64,000 nucleotides of DNA, from contig NZ_KI535309.1 in the NCBI RefSeq assembly GCF_000482365.1, forward strand, positions 159,945 through 223,944, read 5' to 3'. Positions 42,696-52,203 of this stretch are shown here, in pieces. This DNA comes from Porphyromonas uenonis DSM 23387 = JCM 13868. Lineage in GTDB: Bacteria; Bacteroidota; Bacteroidia; Bacteroidales; Porphyromonadaceae. The notes under the pieces were generated by a model. The model saw only the letters and a program-made list of their open reading frames with translations, was not told the origin of the DNA and did no database searches. The number at the start of each line of letters is the position of its first letter. Position 1 is the stretch's first letter. Made by a program: the position numbers and the translations under genes.

Positions 42696-44936
42696 ATGTC
42701 GAAGCATAGTCCTATCATAGCTCGCTATCGTGCCTTAGGCTTTCTAGCCATCTTGATGACTCTATGGATCTTTATCAAGGTGATGGGCATCATCTTCGTG
42801 GATGGTCCTACATGGCGCAAGATCGCTCAGGGCTTTCACCAGCCTGATACGGTAACGATCTCGCCACTACGAGGCAATATCATTTCGTCTGATGGGCACA
42901 TCGTAGCTATTAGCAAGCCTGCGTACAAGCTCTACCTAGACTTCGGCGCAGAGGCTATTCAGCAGACGGAGCCAGACTCGCTCTACAAACAGCTAGACTC
43001 GCTGGCCTACCAGATGAGCCTCTGGAACAAGGGAGAGCAGGCGACCTATCAGGCGTTACGTAAACGACTACGTGAGGGATACCGTAAGGCGCAGCATAAG
43101 CAGCCGGGCTATCGCTACGTATCTATATACCCGTACGAGGTGAGCCACGTGGAGTATCAGCGACTTAAGCAGTCCTACCCACTGATGATGACGGTGGAGC
43201 GCAAGGGGCGCTTGGTACGTCGCCGTGGTCCGCTTAGGAATGGGTTAACCCACGAGGAGCGTGCACTACGAGACAGACCTTATGGTGAGCTGGCGAGACG
43301 TACTATCGGGAGCGTCTACAAGGAGGTCAAGGGCGACCTGACGCAGGGCGAATATGGTCTGGAGCAAAGCTTTGACACCTTACTACGGGGCGAGCCAGGT
43401 CTGGCTGTGAGACAGTACTTGGCGGGGTCTACACGACAGAATACCCTACAACCGCCTCGTGCTGGCTACAATGTGTACACGACCCTGGATATGAATCTGC
43501 AGCAGATCGTGCATCGTGCGCTCTATGAGCAGATGACTCAGTTTGAGGCGGACTACGGAGGAGCTATCCTGATGGAGGTCGAGACGGGGCGTATCTTGGC
43601 ACTGGCCAACCTTACGAAGGGTGGCGAGAGCTACTACGAAGGGGTCAATTACGCCGTCAGTGCGCTCAACGAGCCTGGCTCTACGATGAAGACGCCCTTT
43701 ATGATGGCTGCCCTAGATGATGGGGTCTGCACACCTAACGACACGATCGACACGGGCAACGGTGTCTTCAAATATGGAGGCTACAACATCCGCGATCACA
43801 ATGCCAATCGTGGAGGCTATGGACGTATCTCGGTAGCGCAGGGACTGTGGTACTCGAGCAATGTTGTCATGGCAAAGATTGCGATCAAAGGGTATGTGGA
43901 GCACCCCGACAGGATTTATCAGCATTTGAGTAACTACGGCATGCTGGAGCGTCTAGACGTAGGGCTCGAGGGGGTCGCCACCCCAACGATCATACGACCT
44001 GGGGACAAGAGCTACGGTAACTCGACGATCCCTAGCATCAGCCGTGGATATGGTATATCGGTGCCTGCGATCAATACGCTCAACTTCTACAACGGTGTCG
44101 CCAACGGCGGGCGTATCATGCGCCCCTATCTGGTGGATCGTGTAGAGGATGCGGAGGGTAAGGTGATCCAAGAGTTTCAGCCACAAGTGCTGCACGAGAA
44201 TATCTGCAAGCCTGCTACGCTGGACTCAATACGCTCTATGCTGGACAATGTAGTCATACGAGGCACTGCTAAAGGACCAGTACGCTCTAATCTGATCTCC
44301 ATCAGTGGCAAGACGGGTACGGCTCTGATGAGCAACCATGGTAGCGGTGGTTATCGTACTGGCAGTTTGACCTATATGACTTCGTTTTGCGGATACTTCC
44401 CCTCAGATCATCCTAAGTATAGTTGCTTCATCTTTGTGGTCAATCCTCACGGCGTAGGTCGTGCCTCCGGGGGTATCGTGGCTGGTAGCGGGGTGAAGCG
44501 TATCGCTGAGGAGATCTACACGCTCTCGAACCCTATTCTCCTAGACACGATCACACCATACCCGGCTAGCGAGCGATTGAGAAACTTAGATATAGCTGGT
44601 GGGGAGAAGAAGCGTGTCGAGAGCTTTGTCAAGACTTACAAGATCCCCGAGGTGCGACCCGAAGGGGGTGGTAAGGTAGCCTCTGACCAACTGGTCATAC
44701 CTCAGTACGGACGTGAGGGACTAGAGCTACATCCTCTGGCTCGCTACGCCAAAGGGGTGATGCCTCGTCTCGTGGGACTAGCGCCCAGTGAAGCGATCTA
44801 TCAGATTAGCTTGCAGGGGCTGGAGGTGCAACTGGTCGGCTACGGTCGAGTCATAGCGCAGAGCATCCCTGTCGGCACACCGATCCACCCAGGGCAGAAG
44901 GTGATCCTCCATCTAGGCAACAATCATAGACAGTAA
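42696..44936 (+). CDS. ftsI: Division-specific penicillin-binding protein (transpeptidase) with PASTA domain
   Basis: A 746-residue class B PBP that cross-links septal peptidoglycan. A short cytoplasmic start and one membrane segment (LGFLAILMTLWIFIKVMGIIF) are followed by a PBP dimerisation domain (RGNIISSDGHIVAIS). In the transpeptidase domain, the nucleophile is Ser329 in GSTMKTP (SxxK), then SSNVV (SxN) and GKTGTA (KTG, around residue 540). A C-terminal PASTA domain (VMPRLVGLAPSEAIYQISLQGL to VILHLG) ends the protein. The gene lies between ftsL-like and murE, the normal place in the division cluster. Confidence 0.95.
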   Translation: MSKHSPIIARYRALGFLAILMTLWIFIKVMGIIFVDGPTWRKIAQGFHQPDTVTISPLRGNIISSDGHIVAISKPAYKLYLDFGAEAIQQTEPDSLYKQLDSLAYQMSLWNKGEQATYQALRKRLREGYRKAQHKQPGYRYVSIYPYEVSHVEYQRLKQSYPLMMTVERKGRLVRRRGPLRNGLTHEERALRDRPYGELARRTIGSVYKEVKGDLTQGEYGLEQSFDTLLRGEPGLAVRQYLAGSTRQNTLQPPRAGYNVYTTLDMNLQQIVHRALYEQMTQFEADYGGAILMEVETGRILALANLTKGGESYYEGVNYAVSALNEPGSTMKTPFMMAALDDGVCTPNDTIDTGNGVFKYGGYNIRDHNANRGGYGRISVAQGLWYSSNVVMAKIAIKGYVEHPDRIYQHLSNYGMLERLDVGLEGVATPTIIRPGDKSYGNSTIPSISRGYGISVPAINTLNFYNGVANGGRIMRPYLVDRVEDAEGKVIQEFQPQVLHENICKPATLDSIRSMLDNVVIRGTAKGPVRSNLISISGKTGTALMSNHGSGGYRTGSLTYMTSFCGYFPSDHPKYSCFIFVVNPHGVGRASGGIVAGSGVKRIAEEIYTLSNPILLDTITPYPASERLRNLDIAGGEKKRVESFVKTYKIPEVRPEGGGKVASDQLVIPQYGREGLELHPLARYAKGVMPRLVGLAPSEAIYQISLQGLEVQLVGYGRVIAQSIPVGTPIHPGQKVILHLGNNHRQ

Positions 44937-44960
44937 AGCGGAATCCTCTCTAAGATAGAT

Positions 44961-46460
44961 ATGAATCTCAAACCACTCAATAATTATATAGTAGCACTCA
45001 CCAAGGAGCATCTACTAAGCCAAGCACACACAGAAGCCGTCTCTACGGAGCTTTGTCAAGTAACCTCTATCGAGCAGGACTCACGTCGTGCCGCCGAGGG
45101 GTGTATCTTCGTAGCGCTACGTGGTGTACATGTAGACGGAGCGGACTACATCCCGAAGGCGCTCGCAGCGGGCTGTCGTATTATCGTCACCGAGCACCCA
45201 CGACCTGAGAGCCTCTCCGACGAGGTGGTGTGGCTCACGGTGACCGACACAGCGAAGGCGATAGCGGTCCTAGCCTCTGTCTACTACGACCGTCCCGAGC
45301 GAGAGCTCACGATCGTAGGAGTCACCGGAACGAATGGCAAGACGACTACAGCCACGCTTTGCTATCAGCTGTGGAGCTGGCTCGGCATGCGGGCTGCGCT
45401 CTTTAGTACGGTCTGCATACGCATTGGCGACGAGGAGTATCCCGCTACCCACACGACGCCTGACGCTCTCGAGCTGCACCGAGTGATGAGAGATATGGTG
45501 GATGCGGGGTGTCGCTACCTCTTTATGGAGGTTTCTTCGCACGCTTTGGTACAGCAGCGGGTCTACGGCTTGCCCTTTGCGCTCGCTCTCTTTACCAACC
45601 TAACGCGTGACCACCTGGACTACCACGGCACGATGCAGGCTTACATTGCGGCAAAGAAGTTGCTCTTTGACAATCTCTCCCCAAATGCCTACGCCCTAGT
45701 CAATGCGGACGACCGCAACGGCAGCGTGATGGTGCAAAACTGCGCTGCCCACCTACACACCTATGCGCTACGTAGCCAGGCGGACTATATGGCTCAGCTC
45801 TTAGGACAGTATGTGGATGGCTCTACCCTACTGCTGGACAACGAGGAGGTAGAGATCAAGCTCGTCGGGAGCTACAACGCTTACAACGTGACGGCCGTCT
45901 ACGGTGTGGCTCGTCTCCTCCTACCCGATCTGGACAAGAGCTTGATCCTGCGTGGCATCTCTAGTCTGGAGCATGTGAACGGTCGCTTTGACCTACTCGC
46001 CTCGCCGAGAGGTTACCACGTGGTGGTGGACTATGCGCACACGCCTGACGCTCTAGAGAATCTACTGAAGACTGTCTCCGAGCTCAACGCTTCACAGGTC
46101 TACGTCGTGGTCGGCGCAGGCGGTGATCGTGACATGGGCAAGCGTCCTGAGATGGGGAGCATCGCCTATAACATGTGCGACCGCCTCTATCTCACCTCAG
46201 ACAATCCACGCTCCGAGGATCCGCAGACAATCATTGATCAAATGCTCGAGGGCATTCCTCAGACGGAGCGCGGACAAGTCTACACCAACGTCTCTCGTCG
46301 CCAAGCGATCACAGACGCTTGCACAGCTGCACAGCGGGGCGACCTAGTGGTCATCGCTGGCAAGGGACATGAGACCTATCAAGAGATCCAAGGTGTCAAG
46401 CACCACTTTGACGACAAGGAGGTGGCGCAAGAGATCTTTGCAAAAGAGAAGCTTGCCTAG
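44961..46460 (+). CDS. murE: UDP-N-acetylmuramoyl-L-alanyl-D-glutamate-2,6-diaminopimelate ligase
   Basis: A 499-residue cytoplasmic Mur ligase adding the third peptide residue to the peptidoglycan precursor. The ATP-binding P-loop VGVTGTNGKTTT is at residues 119-130. The central domain has TNLTRDHLDYHGTM and the carbamylated-lysine region. The C-terminal domain carries the amino-acid-selecting motif DNPR (414-417), which marks enzymes that add meso-diaminopimelate. YAHTPDALENLL and VVIAGKGHETYQE are also typical. It is spaced 24 bases after ftsI. Confidence 0.96.
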   Translation: MNLKPLNNYIVALTKEHLLSQAHTEAVSTELCQVTSIEQDSRRAAEGCIFVALRGVHVDGADYIPKALAAGCRIIVTEHPRPESLSDEVVWLTVTDTAKAIAVLASVYYDRPERELTIVGVTGTNGKTTTATLCYQLWSWLGMRAALFSTVCIRIGDEEYPATHTTPDALELHRVMRDMVDAGCRYLFMEVSSHALVQQRVYGLPFALALFTNLTRDHLDYHGTMQAYIAAKKLLFDNLSPNAYALVNADDRNGSVMVQNCAAHLHTYALRSQADYMAQLLGQYVDGSTLLLDNEEVEIKLVGSYNAYNVTAVYGVARLLLPDLDKSLILRGISSLEHVNGRFDLLASPRGYHVVVDYAHTPDALENLLKTVSELNASQVYVVVGAGGDRDMGKRPEMGSIAYNMCDRLYLTSDNPRSEDPQTIIDQMLEGIPQTERGQVYTNVSRRQAITDACTAAQRGDLVVIAGKGHETYQEIQGVKHHFDDKEVAQEIFAKEKLA

Positions 46461-46524
46461 ATAACGCACTTTGTCTCTCACTTAGTTCTTTCCCTATAAT
46501 CTTTATCAACTTACCCATCACACT

Positions 46525-47784
46525 ATGCTTTATCACCTCTACGATTGGCTACAGGCGCACGACGTCCCTGGCTGGCGACTAGCTCAGTATGTGACCTTCC
46601 GAGCAGGGATCAGCTTTATCCTAGCTTTGATCATCAGCACGATCATCGGTCGGCGCATCATCCACTGGCTGCATCGTATGCAGATAGGCGAGGTGGTTCG
46701 CACGCTAGGACTAGAGGGCGAGGCGATGAAGAAAGGCACCCCAACGATGGGCGGTATCATCATCATTATAGCGATCATCGTCCCGACGCTTCTCATCGCT
46801 CGTCTCAACAATGTCTACATACAGCTGATGATCTTCACAACCCTTACGATGGGCGCCTTGGGCTTTATCGATGATTACATCAAGGTCTTTAAGAAAAACA
46901 AGGCGGGGCTCCACGGGCGCTACAAAATCATCGGACAGGTGCTCCTAGGCGTTGTCGTGGCGCTCACCTTCTACTTGAGCCCAGACATTATCATTCGGGA
47001 GAATCAAGAGGTAACCCACAATGGTCGCATCGAGCAGGTTACCTTCTCCAGTCAAGAGGCTAAGAATACCCAGACGACCATTCCCTTTGTCAAGAACAAC
47101 AACTTCGACTACCTCTCGCTAATTCCAGCCTCTACACCAAATCGCGAACTGGTCGGCTGGATCGTCTTCTCGATCATCATCATCCTGATTGTCACCTTTA
47201 TCTCTAACTGTGTCAACCTGACGGATGGTCTAGACGGACTAGCTGCAGGAACAGCCGCCCCCGCGGGTGTCGCCCTGGCGGTGCTCGCCTATGTATCCTC
47301 ACACATAGCTCTGGCGCAGTACTTTAGTATCATGTTTATCCCAGGCGCTGAGGAGCTGGTGATCTTTGGGGCAGCCTTCGTGGGAGCGACCTTTGGCTTC
47401 CTCTGGTACAACGCTTATCCTGCGCAGGTCTTCATGGGCGACACGGGCAGCCTCGCCATCGGTAGCATCATCGCCGTGATGGCCGTCCTCATTCGCAAGG
47501 AGCTCCTCCTACCGATCCTCTGCTTCCTCTTTATCATCGAGGGTCTATCCTCGCTGATGCAGCAAGCATACTTCAAGATTACCAAGCGACGCACAGGGAC
47601 AGGCCGACGGATCTTCAAGATGACGCCACTGCACCACCACTTTCAGAAAGCGGGCAATAGCGGTATCGATGCTTTGATCCAGCGGCCCCTCGCACCTATC
47701 CGAGAGGCTAAGATCACCGTTCGCTTTTGGCTCATAGCTATCCTGCTGGCTGTCCTAACAGTCATCACGCTTAAGATGCGATAA
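46525..47784 (+). CDS. mraY: Phospho-N-acetylmuramoyl-pentapeptide-transferase
   Basis: A 419-residue polytopic membrane enzyme that makes lipid I from UDP-MurNAc-pentapeptide and undecaprenyl phosphate. Characteristic segments are KKGTPTMGGIIII, GFIDDYIKVFKKNKAGL, the NCVNLTDGLDGLA motif, FMGDTGSLAIGS and the histidine-rich MTPLHHHFQKAG near the C-terminus. About ten membrane segments can be seen. There is a soluble insertion of about 60 residues (ENQEVTHNGRIEQVTF to LIPASTP), as often seen in Bacteroidota MraY. It lies between murE and murD. Confidence 0.96.
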   Translation: MLYHLYDWLQAHDVPGWRLAQYVTFRAGISFILALIISTIIGRRIIHWLHRMQIGEVVRTLGLEGEAMKKGTPTMGGIIIIIAIIVPTLLIARLNNVYIQLMIFTTLTMGALGFIDDYIKVFKKNKAGLHGRYKIIGQVLLGVVVALTFYLSPDIIIRENQEVTHNGRIEQVTFSSQEAKNTQTTIPFVKNNNFDYLSLIPASTPNRELVGWIVFSIIIILIVTFISNCVNLTDGLDGLAAGTAAPAGVALAVLAYVSSHIALAQYFSIMFIPGAEELVIFGAAFVGATFGFLWYNAYPAQVFMGDTGSLAIGSIIAVMAVLIRKELLLPILCFLFIIEGLSSLMQQAYFKITKRRTGTGRRIFKMTPLHHHFQKAGNSGIDALIQRPLAPIREAKITVRFWLIAILLAVLTVITLKMR

Positions 47785-47812
47785 TTTATAGACTTACAAC
47801 GATCTCACAGAT

Positions 47813-49198
47813 ATGCAACGCAACGAATATATCATCCTAGGAGCTGGAGAAAGTGGTGTCGGAGCTGCCATCCTAGCTCAAAAGCAAGGGCTCCCCGTCT
47901 TTGTCTCCGACTCGGGACAGATCAAGCCACAATACAAAGCGGAGCTGGAGCAGTACAGCATCCCCTACGAGGAGGGTGGACACACCTTCGATCGTATCTT
48001 ATCAGCCAAAGAGGTGATCAAGAGCCCAGGCATCCCAGATAGTGCACCGCTCATACGACAGCTCGCAGAGCAGCAGACACCTATCATCAGTGAGATCGAG
48101 TTCGCCTACCGCTACGCTGGCGATAGTATGATGATCGCCATCACAGGGAGCAACGGCAAGACCACTACGACCAACTGGCTCTACCACACGCTCCACAATG
48201 CGGGACTAGATGTCTCCATGGCGGGCAATGTGGGTACCAGTCTAGCTCGTCAGGTGGCGCTCGCTCCGCACGCTTACTATGTGATCGAGCTGAGTAGCTT
48301 CCAGCTGGATCATATGTACCAGTTCAGAGCGCACATAGCGATCCTGCTCAACATCACGCCCGACCATCTAGATCGCTACGATCATAAGATGGAGCTATAC
48401 GCACGGGCCAAGATGCGCATCACACAAAACCAACAGCCCACCGACTACTTCATCTCGTGGATCGAAGACGACTGGACACAGCGCCTACTCAAGGAGCCAG
48501 GCATGGGAGCAGGACGACGGATCTTCTTCTCCACCGAAGGCTCTTCAGACGAAGCAGTCGTGGCTTCTAGTCACGATGGGAAGATACGCTTTGCCCTCCA
48601 GGAGCCAGTCGTTGAGATGCCAGAGAATGCTCTAGCTCTATCGGGCAAGCACAACGTGCAGAACGCCCTAGCCGTCGGTTGCGCTGCGCAGGCCTTAGGC
48701 GTCAAGCCTGAGGTCATACGAGCCTCCCTAGAGACCTTTACCAATGTGCCCCACCGCCTAGAGTATATCGCCAGCATCGATGGCGTAGACTATATCAACG
48801 ACTCCAAGGCGACCAACATCAACAGTACTTGGTACGCACTAGAGAGTATGCGCAAGCCGACGATTCTCATACTAGGAGGTACCGACAAGGGCAATGACTA
48901 CAACGATCTGATGGATCTAGTCAAGGAAAAGGTGGTCGGACTAATCTATATGACAACTGACTCGGCCAAGCTCCACCGTAGCTTTGACAGCGTCATACCA
49001 CGCCACGAGGAGGTTACCTCAATGCGTGACGCTATCGCCGCCGCACGCCAGATGGCCCAGGCGGGAGACACCGTGTTGCTGTCGCCAGCCTGCGCTAGCT
49101 TTGACCTCTTCACCTGCTATGAGGATCGTGGCGATCAGTTCAGAGCGGAGGTACTCGCCATCGCTCAGCAACAGCCAGATACCGACCGTTCGCTCTAG
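47813..49198 (+). CDS. murD: UDP-N-acetylmuramoylalanine-D-glutamate ligase
   Basis: A 461-residue cytoplasmic Mur ligase adding D-glutamate to UDP-MurNAc-L-Ala. The N-terminal Rossmann-type domain begins YIILGAGESGVGAAILA. The P-loop AITGSNGKTTTT is at residues 109-120. Further signatures are ELSSFQLDHM, LLNITPDHLDRY, GKHNVQNALA, DYINDSKATN, ILGGTDKGNDY and LLSPACASFDLF. It follows mraY by 28 bases and precedes ftsW by 15. Confidence 0.96.
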   Translation: MQRNEYIILGAGESGVGAAILAQKQGLPVFVSDSGQIKPQYKAELEQYSIPYEEGGHTFDRILSAKEVIKSPGIPDSAPLIRQLAEQQTPIISEIEFAYRYAGDSMMIAITGSNGKTTTTNWLYHTLHNAGLDVSMAGNVGTSLARQVALAPHAYYVIELSSFQLDHMYQFRAHIAILLNITPDHLDRYDHKMELYARAKMRITQNQQPTDYFISWIEDDWTQRLLKEPGMGAGRRIFFSTEGSSDEAVVASSHDGKIRFALQEPVVEMPENALALSGKHNVQNALAVGCAAQALGVKPEVIRASLETFTNVPHRLEYIASIDGVDYINDSKATNINSTWYALESMRKPTILILGGTDKGNDYNDLMDLVKEKVVGLIYMTTDSAKLHRSFDSVIPRHEEVTSMRDAIAAARQMAQAGDTVLLSPACASFDLFTCYEDRGDQFRAEVLAIAQQQPDTDRSL

Positions 49199-49213
49199 CC
49201 TATCCGACACACT

Positions 49214-50623
49214 ATGATACCACAAGACGAATACAATACGAGCCAAGAGACCACCCCCTCGAACATCTTCGACCTCTCTCCCCATGAGGAGACAGCACCG
49301 ATTGATAACGAGAGCGGAGGACCAACTGAAGAGCACCCGCAGGAAGAAGCTTCCCAGGAAGAGCCGACACCACGCAAGCCACGCATCACAGGTGACCGCT
49401 CGTTGTGGTTTCTCTACTTTGCGTTCTTGGCCACGTCGCTACTCTTCATCTACAGTGCTACCAGCACACTCGCCTACCGTGGGGAGAGTCTGTACGCTCC
49501 CTTCACGGGTCACCTCAAGCACATTATCCTGTCAATCTTTGCAGCGTGGTTTTGCTCACGGCTGAGCAACTCTTGGATACGCTTAGGTGGGATGGCATTC
49601 TTCGTTCTGATGCTCTTAGCCGTCATTGCGACCCCTTTCATAGGTACGGAGACCAATGAGGCTAAGCGTACGCTCTTCGGACTCCAATTCTCAGAGTTCT
49701 ACAAAGTTGGCGTCATCTGTCTCGCTTCCACTGTCCTCTCTATACGTCAGCTGGGCAGTCTCAATCGGCGCTTCTACATCTTTTGTGGGATCACCGCTAT
49801 CGGGCTGCTCTTCGTTGCCAAGGAGAGTCTCTCCATGGGACTCATCCTCGTCGCCTTCATCCTCGGCATCGGACTCGTACAGACGGGACTCTCCAAGAGC
49901 TTGCTCATGATCGGTGGCATAGGGCTGGGGATCATCACGCTACTCCTAGCCTGTCTCGTGTTACTCCCCGACAGTATTATCAAGCAAAACAGTAGTACGG
50001 CACGCTGGAAAGGTCGTATCGAAGACTTCACCGCTAAGTCAGACTCCAGTAAGTTTGTCATTGACGAGGACAACTTTCAGGAGCAGCATGCACGCATCGC
50101 CATCGCACGGAGCAATGGTACGGGCGTCTTCCCTGGCAATAGTGTAGAGCGAGACATCCTCCCCGAGGCTTACTCCGACTTTATCTATGCGATCATCATC
50201 GAGGAGACAGGCTTCATCGGTATGATCTGGGTGCCACTACTCTACATCCTGCTCTTCTTCAAGCTCTCTCGCTGGGCGACCCGCTCGCAACGTGACTGGC
50301 AGCGCATCTTCCTACTTGGTGTCGGCATCATGTACACCACGCAGGCGATCATACATATGTGCGTCGTCACGGGTATCTCGCCTAATACGGGTCAGACGTT
50401 ACCACTCATCAGTCGTGGTGGTTCTTCGCTCCTTGCTACCTCGATGGCTATCGGAACCTGCATAGCGATCACAAGACATATCCGCGAAGATGAGCACAAG
50501 CGTGCACTAGAAAAAGAAGAGCAAGCAGAGGTGACAGCTCCCGAATCTGTTACGGAGACGACCTCTACAGTTGCAGAGAGCCCCCGACTCACCTCCTCCG
50601 ACGAGGCAGATGATATGGCGTAG
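49214..50623 (+). CDS. ftsW: FtsW, septal peptidoglycan glycosyltransferase (SEDS family)
   Basis: A 469-residue SEDS protein with about ten membrane segments that polymerises glycan strands at the septum with the class B PBP encoded four genes upstream. The first 65 residues are an acidic and proline-rich cytoplasmic tail; a second polar tail of about 40 residues lies at the C-terminus. Conserved SEDS segments include GAVR-type FYKVGVICLAS, ARIAIARSNGTGVFPGNS, the EETGFIG motif and SPNTGQTLPLISRGGSSLL. It is the last gene of the cluster. murG, murC and ftsQAZ, which normally follow, are absent here. Its stop is 3 bases from the stop of the converging aroE. Confidence 0.95.
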   Translation: MIPQDEYNTSQETTPSNIFDLSPHEETAPIDNESGGPTEEHPQEEASQEEPTPRKPRITGDRSLWFLYFAFLATSLLFIYSATSTLAYRGESLYAPFTGHLKHIILSIFAAWFCSRLSNSWIRLGGMAFFVLMLLAVIATPFIGTETNEAKRTLFGLQFSEFYKVGVICLASTVLSIRQLGSLNRRFYIFCGITAIGLLFVAKESLSMGLILVAFILGIGLVQTGLSKSLLMIGGIGLGIITLLLACLVLLPDSIIKQNSSTARWKGRIEDFTAKSDSSKFVIDEDNFQEQHARIAIARSNGTGVFPGNSVERDILPEAYSDFIYAIIIEETGFIGMIWVPLLYILLFFKLSRWATRSQRDWQRIFLLGVGIMYTTQAIIHMCVVTGISPNTGQTLPLISRGGSSLLATSMAIGTCIAITRHIREDEHKRALEKEEQAEVTAPESVTETTSTVAESPRLTSSDEADDMA

Positions 50624-50626
50624 TCT

Positions 50627-51391
50627 CTACGCCTGACGGTTCCAAATGTGCCAGGCGTAGCGAGCCTGCACGAGGAGCATCTTCAGCCCATTGATCGTCG
50701 TCGCACCCTGCTCACGACAAGACTTGAGGAAGCGCGTCTCCTCGGGATTGTAGATCAGATCCATGCAGAGATGCTGTGGCGTGATCGCCTCGTAGGGGAT
50801 CTGCGGGCGCTCCATAATGAGAGGCCCCATGCCGACAGGGGTCGCATTGATGATGATCCACTTGTCCGCTATCAGCTCGGGCGTCAGCGCGCTATAGGAT
50901 AGGATATGTGGAGCTTGCGGATCTCTACTGACCAGCGTACAGTCACGACCGAGACGCTTGAGCGCCTGTGCCACCGCCTGCGCGGCGCCACCCGTTCCGA
51001 AGACGAGGGCATGCTGCTGCTCGGGCGTGAGTAGTGGCTGGAGAGTCTCCACGACACCCTGCACATCCGTGTTGTAGCCGAAGAGACGCATCCGACCGCC
51101 CGCGTGGTCCACGACGATCGTATTGACAGCTCCCACATACTTTGCCTCAGTGTCTATCTCATCTAGATAGTTGCACACCTCCACCTTGTAGGGGCTCGTC
51201 ACATTCAGTCCCACGATGGCGGGGTTAGACTCCAGCCAGGGTCTCAGCGCCGAGAGATCATCCAGCTCCTGTAGTATATAGCGAGCATCGATCCCCTGGG
51301 AGTCAAAAAGGTCGTTGAAGTAGTCTGCCGAGAGCGAATGCCCTACGGGCTTACCTATCAGTGCGTAAATGCGTTGCATACTCTTATTCAT
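50627..51391 (-). CDS. aroE: Shikimate dehydrogenase
   Basis: A 254-residue enzyme of the aromatic amino acid pathway reducing 3-dehydroshikimate with NADPH. Substrate-binding residues appear in IGKPVGHSLSADYFN, and the catalytic lysine lies in GLNVTSPYKVEVCNYLD. The cofactor-binding segment is ALVFGTGGAAQAVAQALKRLG. INATPVGM and GLKMLLVQARYAWHIW complete the family signature. It lies 8 bases after ubiE in the same leftward transcript. Confidence 0.95.
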   Translation of the reverse strand: MNKSMQRIYALIGKPVGHSLSADYFNDLFDSQGIDARYILQELDDLSALRPWLESNPAIVGLNVTSPYKVEVCNYLDEIDTEAKYVGAVNTIVVDHAGGRMRLFGYNTDVQGVVETLQPLLTPEQQHALVFGTGGAAQAVAQALKRLGRDCTLVSRDPQAPHILSYSALTPELIADKWIIINATPVGMGPLIMERPQIPYEAITPQHLCMDLIYNPEETRFLKSCREQGATTINGLKMLLVQARYAWHIWNRQA

Positions 51392-51399
51392 TTATCTCT

Positions 51400-52116
51400 T
51401 TAGGCTTCTGCGGTATATAAGACGCAGATCCCTAGAGGCATCTCTTTGTACTGTACCTCTCTAAAGCCTGCCCTACAGATCAGCGCCGTCATTGCCTCTC
51501 GCTGTGGCATCGCCTTGATAGATGCTGGGAGGTAGCTGTAGGCAGAGCGATCGTGAGCGCACAACTGTCCGATCCACGGGATCAAGTGCTTAGCATAGAT
51601 ATTATAGCCCCGGAGCAGTAGCCCCCCACGAGGTTCGCTTAGCTCCAGGATAGCGAGCCTCCCCCCTGGGCGTAAAATGCGGTGCATCTCTCGCAAGCCT
51701 TGTAGTGGATCCGAAAAGTTGCGAATCCCCAGAGTGCAGGTCACCGCATCGACCGAGTGCGAAGCTAGAGAGAGCTCCTGACAGTTCTCCGCAGAGAGCG
51801 TCACCACGGGCGCCGAGTGGACAGTCCTCTGGATACGTTCGGCAGCCACCGCCAGCATACCCTCCGAGAGGTCCACACCGACGATCTCACGCACCGACGG
51901 CAAGTAGCGAGAGAGCATCAGGATCATATCACCCGTACCGCAGGCCAGGTCAGCCACACGACGAGGCGCATAGTTCGCCAGATGCTCTATGACCTGCCAG
52001 CGCCAGGTCAGATCCATACCGCCCGTCATGAGGCGATTCATCGAGTCATAGCGTCCAGCTATGCGGTCAAACATCTGTCGCACGTAGCGAGACTTACTAT
52101 CGAGAGGTGAAGGCAT
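51400..52116 (-). CDS. ubiE: Demethylmenaquinone methyltransferase (UbiE/MenG)
   Basis: A 238-residue SAM-dependent methyltransferase for the last step of menaquinone synthesis. Family signatures are YVRQMFDRIAGRYDSMNRLMTGG at the start, VADLACGTGDMILML (SAM motif I), VGVDLSEGML, DAVTCTLGIRNFSDPLQGL and RPGGRLAILELSEPRG. The C-terminal region has the expected GICVLYTA. Bacteroidota use menaquinone, so MenG is the probable role. It is first of a two-gene unit with aroE, behind a strong hairpin that separates it from purC. Confidence 0.95.
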   Translation of the reverse strand: MPSPLDSKSRYVRQMFDRIAGRYDSMNRLMTGGMDLTWRWQVIEHLANYAPRRVADLACGTGDMILMLSRYLPSVREIVGVDLSEGMLAVAAERIQRTVHSAPVVTLSAENCQELSLASHSVDAVTCTLGIRNFSDPLQGLREMHRILRPGGRLAILELSEPRGGLLLRGYNIYAKHLIPWIGQLCAHDRSAYSYLPASIKAMPQREAMTALICRAGFREVQYKEMPLGICVLYTAEA

Positions 52117-52134
52117 AGTAAATAGAGAGATTAG

Positions 52135-52180
52135 AACCAGCGACTAGGGAGGTTGTACACAGCCCTCTCAGTCGCTGGTT
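52135..52180 (-). terminator. Hairpin between purC and ubiE
   Basis: AACCAGCGACT/AGTCGCTGGTT (11 bp) is extended inward by GGGAGG/CCCTCT after a one-base offset. It starts 24 bases beyond the purC stop. Read leftward, the following sequence is CTAATCTCTCTATTTAC, only moderately T-rich. Confidence 0.65.
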
Positions 52181-52203
52181 CATTTATATAGTTATGGAGC
52201 CTC

